NCBI RefSeq assembly: GCF_027744825.2
Contig: NC_071340.1
Location: 5,148,501 to 5,212,500, forward strand
From: Synchiropus splendidus
Lineage: Eukaryota > Chordata > Actinopteri > Syngnathiformes > Callionymidae
DNA: 64,000 bases
Direction of reading: 5' to 3'
The notes under the pieces are model-generated. The model searched no databases. It had not been told where the DNA came from and worked only from the letters and a program-made list of their open reading frames with translations. Shown here one piece after another: positions 53,001 to 61,930 of the stretch. The position numbers were made by a program, and so were the translations under genes. How positions within the stretch are numbered: position 1 is the first letter of the stretch; every line of letters starts with the position of its first letter.

Positions 53001-56000
53001 GCAAAGTTATGTTTTATGAAAACATGAGACTATTACAAAGTTGACTGAAAATGAAAAGGTCCAACCTTACAAATATGTGTGCATTATTATTGGTCTTTCA
53101 AAATGAAGTTGATAAAACCCTATTTTACTGAGAAAAGATATGCAAGCCAGGATTCAGACAACCACACTGGATCGGCTGGTTGACAGGGTCTGTCTGAGCT
53201 TTTAAATTCACACCGCACATTTTTACATATCAGAGCTGCTATCTCTGGTAGAATCAAAATATACGGGACACTGTTGGTGTCTGCAGCTTCCATTCTGACC
53301 GAGTTTTCAAATATTTTGAAGATTGTGATGTGTATGTTTGTGTGGCCAAATGCTTTGCTTCATATTTCATGTTGTGACTCCTAAATGTATTTGCCGCCGT
53401 CCTGCCAGGTCTCGTAAAAGAGAATAGCCAATGACAATGGATTGATTGATCAGACCTTTTAAGACACGAAAAGTTTACGTGATGCTTGCAGTCATCTGGC
53501 AGCCTTAATGAAACTATTAAGCATTAACATTTCAAAACCACGTCAGGAGTCTTGTATTTTTATTCAAAATGTAACACAGGGTTGTGTAAACAAAACAGTG
53601 ATGTCTAAATATTAAATTTCATTGCATGCTATTTAGGTGCTTTTATCCAAAGCAACCTTGAAACAACCTGGCACTGGTGCGCTCTCTGGGACTGTAACCT
53701 TCCGACTTAAAAGTCATTATTGCCAAGCAGCTGCTGAATATTTATACTCTCTTGTACTGACACATTAACAGAGTCTTCATCTCATTAATTCAGCAGCTAC
53801 AATTTGACATCTGAAAAAAAAACAAAGAAAAAAAACCTGAAAATGGAAAGCCCTATTTAATACTTAGACAAAGTTCAAGTCAACTGCTTTGACCCCAAAC
53901 TGTTTATTCAGCAAACACCCTCGTTTTTGCACTGAGGTGACTCAAAATTGTGAGTTGGAAGTGAGTCTGAGTAACAGTCCCTCCATCGATCATCAGACAG
54001 TGTTTAAACAATTAATGATCAACAGAGTGAACTCACCTGATTCGCATTTAAGTGACGAGTTCTCCCTCAGGATAAGTGGCATCCCATGATTCAGGCAGCC
54101 AAACACGGTGACGTTGGAACCCTTCAGAGTTGACTGCAAAACCAGTGAGAAGGAAACATTACACAATGGAATAGTTCATGATTTGGTGGGTGCACTCCAC
54201 CTCGCCATTTTATAGGGTCACGTTAAAGTTTAGAAGTAGACACTGTTTTTTTCATGTGTCAAACACGCAAACTCTCTGCGCGATGGCTGTGGTGACTGCT
54301 GAAATCGTTTAGAATGGCTTTAAAAAAATATATTTTTTTAATTATTTACAATCTGAGTAATTCACATTGAGGAATAGAACACGTGTAAAATTTTACATTG
54401 AAATAGGTAACAAAAAAAAATCTTTGAATTGTATATATTTACATATGGGTATAACTGAATTATATATATATATATGTATGTATATATATATATATATATT
54501 GTCACAGTATTCTGTGACCACTCATCATGGATTGACAGTGAGCCTGTGTGGATCAGGCTAAGACGAACAAGGAACAGGTTTCTTTCACTGACTACACAGT
54601 TAATTTTCTCACCTCACTAGCATGTGGTCTCTGTGTATTGTAGTCTGAAACCTGCACTGAAACATTGTCTTTCTCGTTTCTCTCTCTCATCTGCGTAACG
54701 CCGTCGCTCTGTGCACACACACATTTTGACCGACCACGAGCAGCTTTAAGAGAAATTAGCATTTAAACATCAGCCAGCTCCAATAGTTCAGTTCAAATAG
54801 CAGCTCTACTACTTGCTGTTCGATGGCAAGAAGCCCCGTAGTCCGGAAATTGTAGCAATTTATATTCAGTTCAGGATTAATTTTGTTGCGCAGCATAGAT
54901 ATTTTAATAGAGATCGTATCAGCTGTGCACAATTACGCACGCGTGCAGCTTAGAGGGATCATCGGACAGTGTATAATTGATAATAGAATCTTCAATAACA
55001 GTTTCAGGGCGGGAAGAGACAATCTGACTTTTTTACATTTAAAGTTTTAATGAGCGTTTACCAGAATGGCCTTTTTTCTCAGCGAAGAGTGAAGACACCA
55101 CAAGATGTGTGATTTTCCAATGTCTGTACTGATTCATCAGTCACAATCCTGACAGAAGGTTGACCATCCATGAGTGAAAACCTAACCAACCTTAACCATC
55201 CTTTCACAACACGTGTGAAACAACATTTTTAACTGTGGTTCCTGTTGTTGTGCCAGTGTCTCTGTCTACAAATCTTTCTGCCAAGTTTCAAATACTGATG
55301 TCAATATCATGCATCCAACACTTGGGAATTTCACTTGTTGTTGCTTCACAGTGAGCACAGATCCACTCATTTCTTCTCCCTGTTAACTTTCTGAACTTTC
55401 AAACACATCAAGCCTTTCCTTTCTGACTGCCATCCGGCAAGTGAAGCTGTTGTCAGTTTATCAGCATTAATAATAGAGCACCATCATCTTGCATTCATAA
55501 AAAGAGAATTATTCTGCATCTGCTTAAGTTAATTGGCTCAAAAGTGAGCGAAGACCGGAAGAGTATGGTGTGATTCATGCAGAAAAGAACATCCAAGTTA
55601 GAGACTCAAATTGCCACCTCAGTTATTCCACATCAGTAACTTTCTGTCCAAAAACACACACATTAGACTTGCTACCAGGAGGGAGTGCAGTTGTAGAGAA
55701 AAGTTTGAGCACTTATTTTGTGAATAAAAAAGATTGCGCTCGCCCCTTGGCACCCACTGAGGCTGATGTATATTCAGAGATTTTGCACAGCTGTAGATTA
55801 ATGCTGGGACACAACAAACACTGTGCTGAGATCTCAAACGTCCTAGACTTACCATCTGGCCTATATTCTCCAGCTAGTAGGAGTCAGTCACACCCACTGG
55901 AGTTATTATTGTGTGTCATCTCCCCTGCCCTCTCAAGCAGGCTATCTTTTGAGATACACAAGCGTTGAGCTCAACGAATCAAAGGGGAAGAGTCAAGGAA

Positions 56001-59000
56001 GAGTGGAAGACTTTGTGTTCTTAACATTTTCCATCTCAAGGTCTCTTGGTTCAACACTGTCTCTCCAATGTCCAAACCATCTAGCCTCAAAATGCCTCCA
56101 CTTGAGCTGTGTCTATACTTCTTTCATATCTTGCACTTCCCTCCTTCAGTCTCTCAGTTCGTGATTTAATTTCCTTTAACTCTGGTTCCCAAGTGGTAGT
56201 GACCACTTCTGTCCAAAAAAGTGTCCCATTCTTGCTAATACACATCACAGTTTTCTCCACTGTTTCAACCTGCCACAGCACTCGCAAACTTCAAATATTT
56301 TCTCATCACCTTCTGCACCCATGACACATATGTATACGTCGATTGAGAGTCACTCCGTGTCCACGTCACCGCCACTGATTCCTTACTGTCACTTCCAAAC
56401 ACTTTATCAATGAGCATCCATTGAGTCTCCTCCTTCACGTTGTCTTTCAGTGTCAACTGCCCAGCCTGCCACCCAGCAATGGAATCCTGGGAGATTGCTC
56501 TTTGCCTGCCCCTCAGCTCGGACTTGTTTAGGGGCCATAACAGGGCACAATGACTCCGGCAGCATAGTTCCTGTGTTTCTGGGAGGTTCAAACAGCACCA
56601 CCGTGGTAAAGTGGCGATTAATAGACAGGATGTGATATTGTCAGTAATAAAATAGAGTAGTGAAACTAGCACTTAATGGGTTAAATTCTTAGTTTTGGTT
56701 GGTTCAACTTCAGATACACTAACAATTATCAAAGATGTGAATTTGAATCTCATCATTTTCACTGACATTAGCGATGTCATACACTTATTATGGTCACATG
56801 ACCATCACCGTCAAGAGACTTGGCAGTAAAAGAAACAGTGAAGACCAGATGATTTAAATATGGCTCAGTCGTATTGGAAATGTTGATATTGAATTTTTGG
56901 ATGTTGCTGATTTTTTTATACTGAATTTCTTATATATACCGGTAAATAATTTTTTTGGTACTTTTTTTTCAAAGGATTTAAAGTGTATTTGTGTTTGAGT
57001 CCATCCTCCAGGACAAACATCAAATTGAGGAAGTCAGATTTTCGGATACGTTTGATCGTCCTCCAGTCTTTTATCAGCTCAGAGCAGGAAACTCTGTGTT
57101 TGATAGAAGACAGCGTGAAGGCCGGAATTAAAATCAAGATACTATTACAGAATGTGTGCTTTCCGTTGTCTTTTGTGGGCTCCTCTGGCTCCTCATATCT
57201 GTGAGGACCTGACATGTTTAATTTCTGTTGTTGTTTTTTTTATTTATCAGCTTCATCTAATATTCATGGACAGAATTCTCTTATTTATCGACGCAATTTG
57301 TAAAGCACTTTGCAGCAACGTAGGATGTGTTGTGGCATAAATCACATTTATTGTTCATACTTCTGCCCTCCTGAGCCATTATGCAGCTGTTAGCCACAAC
57401 TGTGAGGGGAGCAGCCATAACTGAGGATAAACTCAAGGTCGTTTGCTTAAGTGGAATCACACAAGTGCATCAGAAAAAAGTGGAAAAGCTGTGCTTCTAG
57501 TTTCTAGTTTTAGTTTTTAGTTTTAGTTTTTTAGAATTTGGGGTATTGGAAATGTTGATATTGAATTTTTGGATGTTGCAGATTTTTTTATACTGAATTT
57601 CTTATATATACCGGTAAATAATTTTTTTGTACACTAACACTGAAATACTGAATTTCTGAAATTGGGAGGACTTTGACAGCCTTTCAGGCTTACTGGACCA
57701 AAATTGTACTTCCTTGAGTCTCATGCAAATTCATGCTACAATGGGACAATTTCGGGACAAATCCTGGAATGTATTGGGTACTCTGTATCAATAGTCCAAG
57801 AAAAGAAATTCCGCCCGATTCCTGGCTGAGCCCCATGTTTTGGATTTTGAATGGTGTTGGTACAACGAAAACGGTGTGGGATCAAAACAAAATAAGCATA
57901 GGCCATAAGAACATGGCCTATGGGAAGAACAATTGTATGAAAGTCTATTGAGCATTCTCACAAAAATCTCAACTCACATTTCTTGTTAAAGATACAGTTA
58001 TGGGATAGTTTCGTAAATATGCATTTTGTTTGACCCCTTGTGCAATTTACACTGCAGTGTTTCTTCTCAAAGCATTCCTGAGCTACTTCTCGAAGCTCAT
58101 GAATGCACCTTCACCCAGGAGTTTGAATATTCTCCAACATAGAACTCATCATCTGAAATATCGGTTGCGGACAACAGGATTAAAGCCTGCTACAGCAACA
58201 TGGTACAGTATGTCAATTAGAATCAGAAAACTATAGTGATGAATGATGACATGGAAATATGAATGAATGACTGAATGCTTACTTCAGTCCCTCACTCTGT
58301 CAACAGGAATGACATTTGTGAAGTCATCCCAGCTACCTGCGGTGAGAGGCAGGGTGTACCCTGAAAAGGTAGCCAGTCAACCATAGGGCAGGCCTAGAAA
58401 GACAGCGCCTGAGGTCCTGCCACCTTTAGCTGTATATTTGGAGGCATTGCCTCCATGGGTGAAGTTTGATTTGAGATGCAAATCTTTAGACATAAAGTTA
58501 ATCTGAAACATAATTCAGAGGGATTAATGTCATGAAATCTTGTACACCGATGAAAAACATGGATGTTTCACTGTTATTCCTGAATTAGCTCACTAGATAA
58601 AACTGCTGCTGTTACAGGGCATTCCTGGCAGCAGGTTGGCCCAATTATGTCAAGGGATTCTGTCAATTAAAAAAAGAAAATTCCCTAGAAGCTAATGCTA
58701 GGAGGCAATTACTGTCAAATAAAAGCCACGTCAAATCTGCAAAAAGGGTATATGGCATTCTAGGCATTTAAATACAAGCATTTTTGGACCCTTCAGAATT
58801 CTTTCCCGCTTCACTTCTCACTTTTCTGTTTGATGTTTTTTTTTAATTTTATTTATGTATCTCTTTGCTTGATAAGTCTCCACCCCTGAATCCAGCAAAA
58901 AGGAAAGCCATGTGGTGTTTATCTTTGAACATCAGGCCCAGCGATAGAAAATGTTATAAATAGATACTAAGTGAAAAATATCAGTGAGGATACCACCATG

Positions 59001-61930
59001 CTTTCAGAGAATTAGGCGAAGCAGACACTCAAATCTCCCAGCGTCTTTCCCTTCTGGCCACGACTGAATGGATTCACCGCCTGAGACCAGCGAGTGACAG
59101 ATCATCGCTCAGGGGGGCAGTAACATGCCCAGAGAAGGATGTCGCTTGACAGTCCCCCTGACAAACACAGCTCTTCACTTGTGCTATCAGATCCGCCAGT
59201 TGGTATCATACAGCACCATCTCCGACACAGCCAGAGAACCCGCAAATGAAAGTGAACCAAGCAAGACCACAAAGGCTGTTCTCAGGGCTCTCTCCCAGCA
59301 AAAGAGCAGCAGGACACCCGCATCATCATTTACATTTCAGCGCATCTGCTGGAAAATAATCACCAGCATCCGAGTCACTGCGAGCTATCAATAAATGATC
59401 CAATTAATTAACTAACCTCCTTATCTGAAGCAAAAATGTTGTCAGCGTTTCCTTCTGACATTTTAGGAAATACATTTGTTTTCCGCTGGGATGTGAGATA
59501 ATTGATAGTCAGTCTAGGCTCTGTGCGATCCGAGGCTGAGATGAGAGATGGGCGTAGCGTTGCATATCATAAAACCCAGGGAGTCTGGAGTAAACAGGCC
59601 GCTGGCATTTTAACCGCTGAAATCATCTTTACGGCCACAAAAGGTTTATGCTTCTGTCCACATGGGTTTGTTTGTCTATTAGTCTCAAACCATCCCGCGC
59701 CAGGAGGAGATGAAGATCATGGTAATTCCTCTTTTACTGCTTATCCAAGGCTTCAACTTTCTCTCAAACCTTTCTCTGGCACATTCTCGAAAAATAATTG
59801 ATTGTGGGGAACTGTCCATCAGATTTGTATGATGCCTATTGATATCAAACTGGACTGACAATTACAAGCTCTCCGTACTTAAGAGTATGTTTTCAGAAGA
59901 CCTGGGGATTGGATCGATTCAGTCACATAGTTCGAGATGATTTAAGAGCACCATCGATGCATCCCAAATGTCCATGTGCATCTGGATGTAGTAGTCTTGA
60001 TACGAGTCTGCATGACCGAGTCAGGGAGGGTTGGTGGTCAAGTCTCACACTCATGTGTTTGTGTATGTGGTAAGAGAAGGCAACTCCATCGTGTCCAAGT
60101 TCAGTTTACAATGGTCACCTCAAATGCACGCTGACATTTGGAATGGCACTCCATGATGGGAAGGACACATGAAAGTGGTCACTGACTGAGCTCGAGCCAA
60201 ATCATCCACAAATATGCCCAGGCAAACAAAGAGGACTGGCCTGGAATCGAATGGTTCTTTTGACTATTCTGTCCAAGCACAGTAATCATTGATAAAGAAA
60301 AATAGAGTTATGGAGCTCACAGCACTTCCATTGTTGTTAATCATAAATAAGAGATGAGCCACCGAGGAAAAAGGCTTCATTATTATGATCCTTCCGTTCA
60401 ATTACACAGGCAGACTCCCTATGGAAAACGCTTAAGAGTGTCAGTCCAAAAAAAGATGGACAATGACTTATACAGTCTCTTCTACCAAACTATTTAAAGA
60501 TGCCATGTTTACTCATATGTAAATAAAGACCAGATTCAAAAAGGCGAGCGAAAGTAGATGTACAGCAAATGTAAAACACAAGATCACACTGGTGCAAAAT
60601 ATGAACCGCAGCAAAAGAGCAGGCCACGCGAAGATCTTTGTCTGTAAAAAGATAATCTCTCTCTCTCTTATGGCTGCTGACAGTCAATAAATATCTGTAA
60701 CCTAGCGTCGCCATGGTGACCATCAATTAAAGTTGACAGAGCTAAGGAGTCATGTGATAAGATTGAGGAGGAGATTAGTTTCCACACCCCCTGCAAAATG
60801 TGTCCCTGAGCAAGACTCTGAATCCATTTTTGCTGTTGGTGATTTGACAACTCCCGACATCGGTGTACGGACCAGAGTGAGATTGAGGGAACAAGGTAAA
60901 AGTTCTGAAGCACTATGAGGGCTGTTAAGGTTGATAAATTGTCGTATGAATTGAGTCCATCTACCATTTACCACAAACAGTTGTCCGGCATTTGCTCTGC
61001 TGCTTTTCCCGCCGCAGCCAGATAGCTGTTTATGCGACCTCAAAATGCGTTGTGGTCCTTATGTAAAAATGTTATCCAAATGATAGAGACGGAGTCCTGG
61101 AGCGGGAGTCTGAAATATTCAGCGCATTTTGTGGAGGCGAGTGTTCGCTCTGGCTGTCACAGATAACTTTTTTAGACAGTTATCTGAACAAAAATGAAAC
61201 CGAATGTGCTTGTTTTACAGCTGTACTTACTCCGATACCATTGACAGATTATTGTTTCAGCTTTTTCCCCTCCCTCACCCCACCAACCAAGCTATGCACA
61301 GAAACACAATTTGAGAAGTTCACTTTGTTGGTCCGTTTTAAAGCAAAGTTTAGTGAATTAAATCAAATCATTTAAATAAAATAGATATGCAAAAAAAAGA
61401 ACAGGTCAAAGCTTTTTTTTTACACTCCACAGCCTGAGAACCAGAATACCCAGCAGTTGTGATGCTCTAAATAGCAAAGGTATTGCCAGCTTTAGAAACC
61501 AATGCAATCCAATGCAGACAGATGAGAATCAAGATCCAAAAACTCACCATGTTGAGCTTCAGTTCCATGTTCAAGACTCCCCCGCTGTCAAGAACTGGCA
61601 TGAGGTTGATGGCAAACACTGCAGCTCTGTCCGGCGGAATCGATATGTTGGGTCCAAAGAACACATAGAAGTGAACAGAAAACGTGTCCAGCTCGTTACG
61701 AAGGGTCGGGCGGATGGGCCAACACCTGTTGGTGCCGGCAGTGGGAGCCAGGAACACCACACTTTCCTCTGAGGTGTGTAGATGGGTGGAGTTGTGAGAC
61801 AAGCTCGGTATCGATGCCATGGAGAGTGTATCAGATAAGGAGAAGCCCATTGCTGTTCCGAAGGATTGGGGCATGTTCATGGAGGATCCTGGCGGGGACT
61901 GGTCTCTGGACAAGTTAGACTTGGAGCAAT
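33694..61930 (-). CDS. tmem8b: TMEM8B-like multi-pass membrane protein, 3' part of gene (8 exons)
   Basis: Exons, in transcription order: 61930-61548, 54133-54037, 52549-52426, 48780-48638, 47730-47552, 43991-43845, 38327-38211, 34029-33694. Together they give 1526 nt that join in one frame, with a GT donor and AG acceptor at every junction. The visible protein is 507 residues, or 491 from the Met at 61880 (numbering used here). It has an extracellular region with at least seven N-x-S/T sequons, an EGF-like module (Cys 205, 209, 215, 228, 230, 239), and about seven hydrophobic segments between residues 250 and 446. Ser291/His295, Asp317 and His429/His433 fit the CREST hydrolase signature. The C-terminal tail contains GCGYQLC and ends SICTS, close to mammalian TMEM8B. 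Family knowledge: TMEM8A/PGAP6 is a GPI-cleaving phospholipase A2 and TMEM8C is myomaker; the enzymatic role of TMEM8B is not established. TMEM8B rather than TMEM8A is chosen because of the MNMPQS start and the tail. The 5' exons lie outside the window. Confidence 0.95.
34680..34866 (+). repeat. SINE-like repeat family G, good copy
   Basis: The order GGTGGCACTGAGAGGCAGTG, CTGCCTCACAGCAAGAAGG, GGTGCGAATCCAGCTCTCGA, CTGGGTGGAGTTTGCGTGTTC, TGTGTGGGTTTTCTCTGGGT, CCTCCCACAGCTCAAAGACA is that of a ubiquitous fish short interspersed repeat with a tRNA-like head (A-box region then GGTGCGAATCC as B box). It lies antisense in the last tmem8b intron. Confidence 0.8.
34986..35067. repeat. (AC)n microsatellite, about 41 repeats
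   Basis: This is an uninterrupted 82-bp AC run within the last tmem8b intron. Such tracts can adopt Z-DNA and vary in length. Confidence 0.98.
38211..38327 (-). CDS. tmem8b: tmem8b exon, two membrane segments
   Basis: This 117-bp exon (39 codons, phase 0 at both ends) has acceptor CTTGTTCAG and donor GTAAGCC. It encodes [20 protein letters not shown] and [17 protein letters not shown], two hydrophobic helices joined by the LDRHGLWN loop typical of the TMEM8 family. The correct frame has no ATG-initiated ORF of its own; it was found by translating the third frame. Confidence 0.96.
40817..40920 (+). mobile_element. Truncated hAT-type MITE, same family as 9157
   Basis: CAGGGGTGTCAAACTGGTCC followed by AGAGGACCACTGTGGGTGCA matches the left end of the MITE at 9157 and its GTGGGTGCAG interior. 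No matching right end follows, so only one end survives. Confidence 0.65.
40938..40980. repeat. (TGACT)n pentanucleotide microsatellite
   Basis: About six TGACT units in a row precede a TTTGACTCG variant. Confidence 0.93.
42685..42763 (+). mobile_element. 3' fragment of the LINE family seen at 21398
   Basis: TGGCAGGAGGCTACGGTCAA, CCAGACCAGAACCTCCCGTC and CAGCTTCTTCC..CAGCCGTCAGACTG match 22683-22765 of the larger LINE almost base for base. It is about 80 bp and lacks the UTR. Confidence 0.8.
42776..42880 (-). repeat. SINE-like family G fragment, reverse orientation
   Basis: TTGGACTGTGGGAGGAAACC, GGAGAACCCGGAGAAAAC and AGGCGCAGG are the reverse complement of the conserved middle of the copy at 34680. 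It directly follows the LINE scrap. Confidence 0.65.
43276..43345 (+). repeat. Dispersed repeat family J, copy 1
   Basis: ACCTGGATAATATGGTTAAT, AGCTTGACTGAGCAAGAATG and TAGCCGTGTAGCTCGACTAT align with 45481-45550 at high identity. Class unknown. Confidence 0.65.
43845..43991 (-). CDS. tmem8b: tmem8b exon, catalytic-core membrane segments
   Basis: This 147-bp exon (49 codons, phase 0 at both ends) has acceptor TCTCACAG and donor GTTGGT. It opens with [19 protein letters not shown], so His295 sits four residues after Ser291. QFCDFLGSL contains Asp317, the conserved aspartate of the CREST superfamily. The sequence continues through a hydrophobic stretch to [10 protein letters not shown]. Confidence 0.97.
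45481..45560 (+). repeat. Dispersed repeat family J, copy 2
   Basis: ACCTGGATAATGTGATTAAT, AGCTCAACTCAGCTAGCATG, TAGCCAAGTAGCTGGACTAT and GATCGGACTGGGTGATGTGT. The first 70 bp match the copy at 43276. Confidence 0.65.
45735..45950 (+). repeat. Probable DNA-transposon-derived repeat
   Basis: AAGGACCGGTTTACTGTCAG, CATGGACCGGCCTTTAAGGT and GTGGTGGATAAGCAGAACAA resemble a common teleost repeat marked by paired GGACCGG motifs. Ends and target duplication are not visible. Confidence 0.5.
46090..46710 (+). mobile_element. Solo LTR (621 bp) with 5-bp target duplication
   Basis: It starts TGTCATGATTCC and ends AAACCGTGACA, so the TGTCA/TGACA termini are inverted and follow the TG...CA rule. CATTG lies immediately outside both ends (46085-46089 and 46711-46715). 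ATTAAA at about 46624 could be its polyadenylation signal, giving plus orientation, antisense to tmem8b. A 5-bp duplication suits Ty3/gypsy- or Copia-type elements. No internal retroelement sequence adjoins it. ORFs inside are incidental. Confidence 0.85.
47552..47730 (-). CDS. tmem8b: tmem8b exon, end of EGF module and first membrane segments
   Basis: This 179-bp exon has acceptor CCGCTGTTAG and donor GTGAGTAA. It completes Gly233, supplies the last EGF cysteine (DGWGCTDNS), then encodes two hydrophobic segments (about residues 250-273 and 279-292). It ends at FFST; Ser291 is the serine of the SxxxH motif, whose histidine lies in the next exon. It ends in phase 0. Confidence 0.96.
47731..48637 (-). 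other. tmem8b: tmem8b intron (907 bp)
   Basis: Bounded by donor GTATGA and acceptor GCTGTTAG; phase 1. It includes a 17-bp A tract near 48500. No element is recognised. Confidence 0.85.
48638..48780 (-). CDS. tmem8b: tmem8b exon, most of the EGF-like module
   Basis: This 143-bp exon has acceptor TTTTCTACAG and donor GTATGA, with one spare base at each end. It encodes residues 186-232. Cys 205, 209, 215, 228 and 230 give the spacing C-x3-C-x5-C-x12-C-x-C, and the sixth cysteine (239) is supplied by the next exon, completing an EGF-like fold. The [18 protein letters not shown] stretch is diagnostic for TMEM8A/B. A sequon lies at residue 191. Confidence 0.95.
48781..52425 (-). other. tmem8b: tmem8b intron (3.6 kb)
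   Basis: Bounded by donor GTGAGA and acceptor TTCTACAG; phase 2. The ORF at 51076-51399 does not read as part of TMEM8B and lacks suitable splice continuity. A weak SINE-like phrase (CCTTCCCAGCTGACC) occurs at 49365. Confidence 0.8.
52426..52549 (-). CDS. tmem8b: tmem8b exon, extracellular region before the EGF module
   Basis: This 124-bp exon has acceptor TTCTTTAG and donor GTGAGA. Two bases complete Glu144, and two bases are left for Gly185. It encodes [16 protein letters not shown] and [16 protein letters not shown], the classic TMEM8 sequence preceding the EGF module. Sequons lie at residues 154 and 158. Confidence 0.93.
52550..54036 (-). other. tmem8b: tmem8b intron (1.5 kb) holding an antisense LINE scrap
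   Basis: Bounded by donor GTGAGTTC and acceptor TTCTTTAG; phase 1. About one third is the LINE fragment described separately; the rest is featureless. Confidence 0.85.
52780..53330 (+). mobile_element. LINE reverse-transcriptase fragment, decayed
   Basis: Plus-strand frames read [20 protein letters not shown], close to the RT signature [33 protein letters not shown] follows where LYADD.V is expected; the second catalytic Asp is replaced. The [15 protein letters not shown] stretch then fits the K.YKYLG...D region. Frameshifts and stops are present. Confidence 0.65.
54037..54133 (-). CDS. tmem8b: tmem8b exon, extracellular region
   Basis: This 97-bp exon has acceptor TTTTGCAG and donor GTGAGTTC. 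It begins in phase 0 and leaves one base over. It encodes residues 112-143, including [14 protein letters not shown], a segment well conserved in TMEM8A/B, and sequons at residues 118 and 136. Its two cysteines (FGC and LKC) probably pair in the extracellular sandwich-like domain; that pairing is inferred. Confidence 0.92.
56871..56957 (+). repeat. 87-bp direct repeat, left copy
   Basis: It starts GTATTGGAAATGTTGATATT and ends TACCGGTAAATAATTTTTTTG. It is identical to 57543-57629 except for one T/A difference (position 56908). The sequence outside both copies differs. Confidence 0.95.
56958..57542 (-). other. 585-bp segment between direct repeats, with an unassigned ORF
   Basis: On the minus strand an ORF opens at 57215 ([18 protein letters not shown]...) and runs about 86 codons before entering the left repeat copy. 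It is charged, has no signal peptide or membrane segment, and matches no family I know. It could be an exon-like relic or random. I do not call it a gene. Confidence 0.3.
57543..57629 (+). repeat. 87-bp direct repeat, right copy
   Basis: Matches 56871-56957 at 86 of 87 positions. The copies are 672 bp apart start to start. Confidence 0.95.
58318..58402 (+). repeat. SINE-like family scrap
   Basis: TCATCCCAGCTACCTGCGGT, GAGAGGCAGGGTGTACCCTG and AGCCAGTCAACCATAGGGCA resemble the 3' part of a common fish short repeat (CCCAGCTGAC, GAGAGGCAGGGTACACCCTG, GCCAGTC.ATCGCAGGGC). Ends are not visible. Confidence 0.5.
61548..61930 (-). CDS. tmem8b: tmem8b exon, extracellular region with candidate short-isoform start
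   Basis: The acceptor is CACATTCCAG and the donor is GTGAGT. The first two bases complete a codon begun upstream, so this exon is not the first in the long transcript. It encodes 127 further residues, including SxDTLS-like and HNSTHL segments, [16 protein letters not shown] and [13 protein letters not shown], all characteristic of TMEM8B. Sequons lie at residues 30 and 78. An ATG at 61880-61878 (MNMPQS) matches the N terminus of the mammalian short isoform as I recall it. Sixteen in-frame residues precede it, which supports a longer product as well. The exon ends in phase 0. Confidence 0.93.

Larger units (their letters stand above)
54134..61547 (-). other. tmem8b: tmem8b intron (7.4 kb)
   Basis: Bounded by donor GTGAGTTTTT and acceptor TTTTGCAG; phase 0. 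It contains TA-rich tracts at 54460-54500, unassigned ORFs at 55570-55968 (+) and 56265-56672 (-), an 87-bp direct repeat pair, and a SINE-like scrap near 58320. I could not connect any of the ORFs to TMEM8B. Confidence 0.85.

Noticed and set aside
55570..55968. 132-codon plus-strand ORF in a tmem8b intron
   Set aside because: No family resemblance; AT-rich DNA of this length yields such ORFs by chance. Mentioned in the intron entry only.
56265..56672. 135-codon minus-strand ORF in a tmem8b intron
   Set aside because: It does not align with TMEM8B, two overlapping frames are equally open, and no motif stands out. A transposon origin is possible but not supportable.
61483..61772. Plus-strand ORFs opposite the first visible tmem8b exon
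   Set aside because: Shadows of the real minus-strand coding exon.
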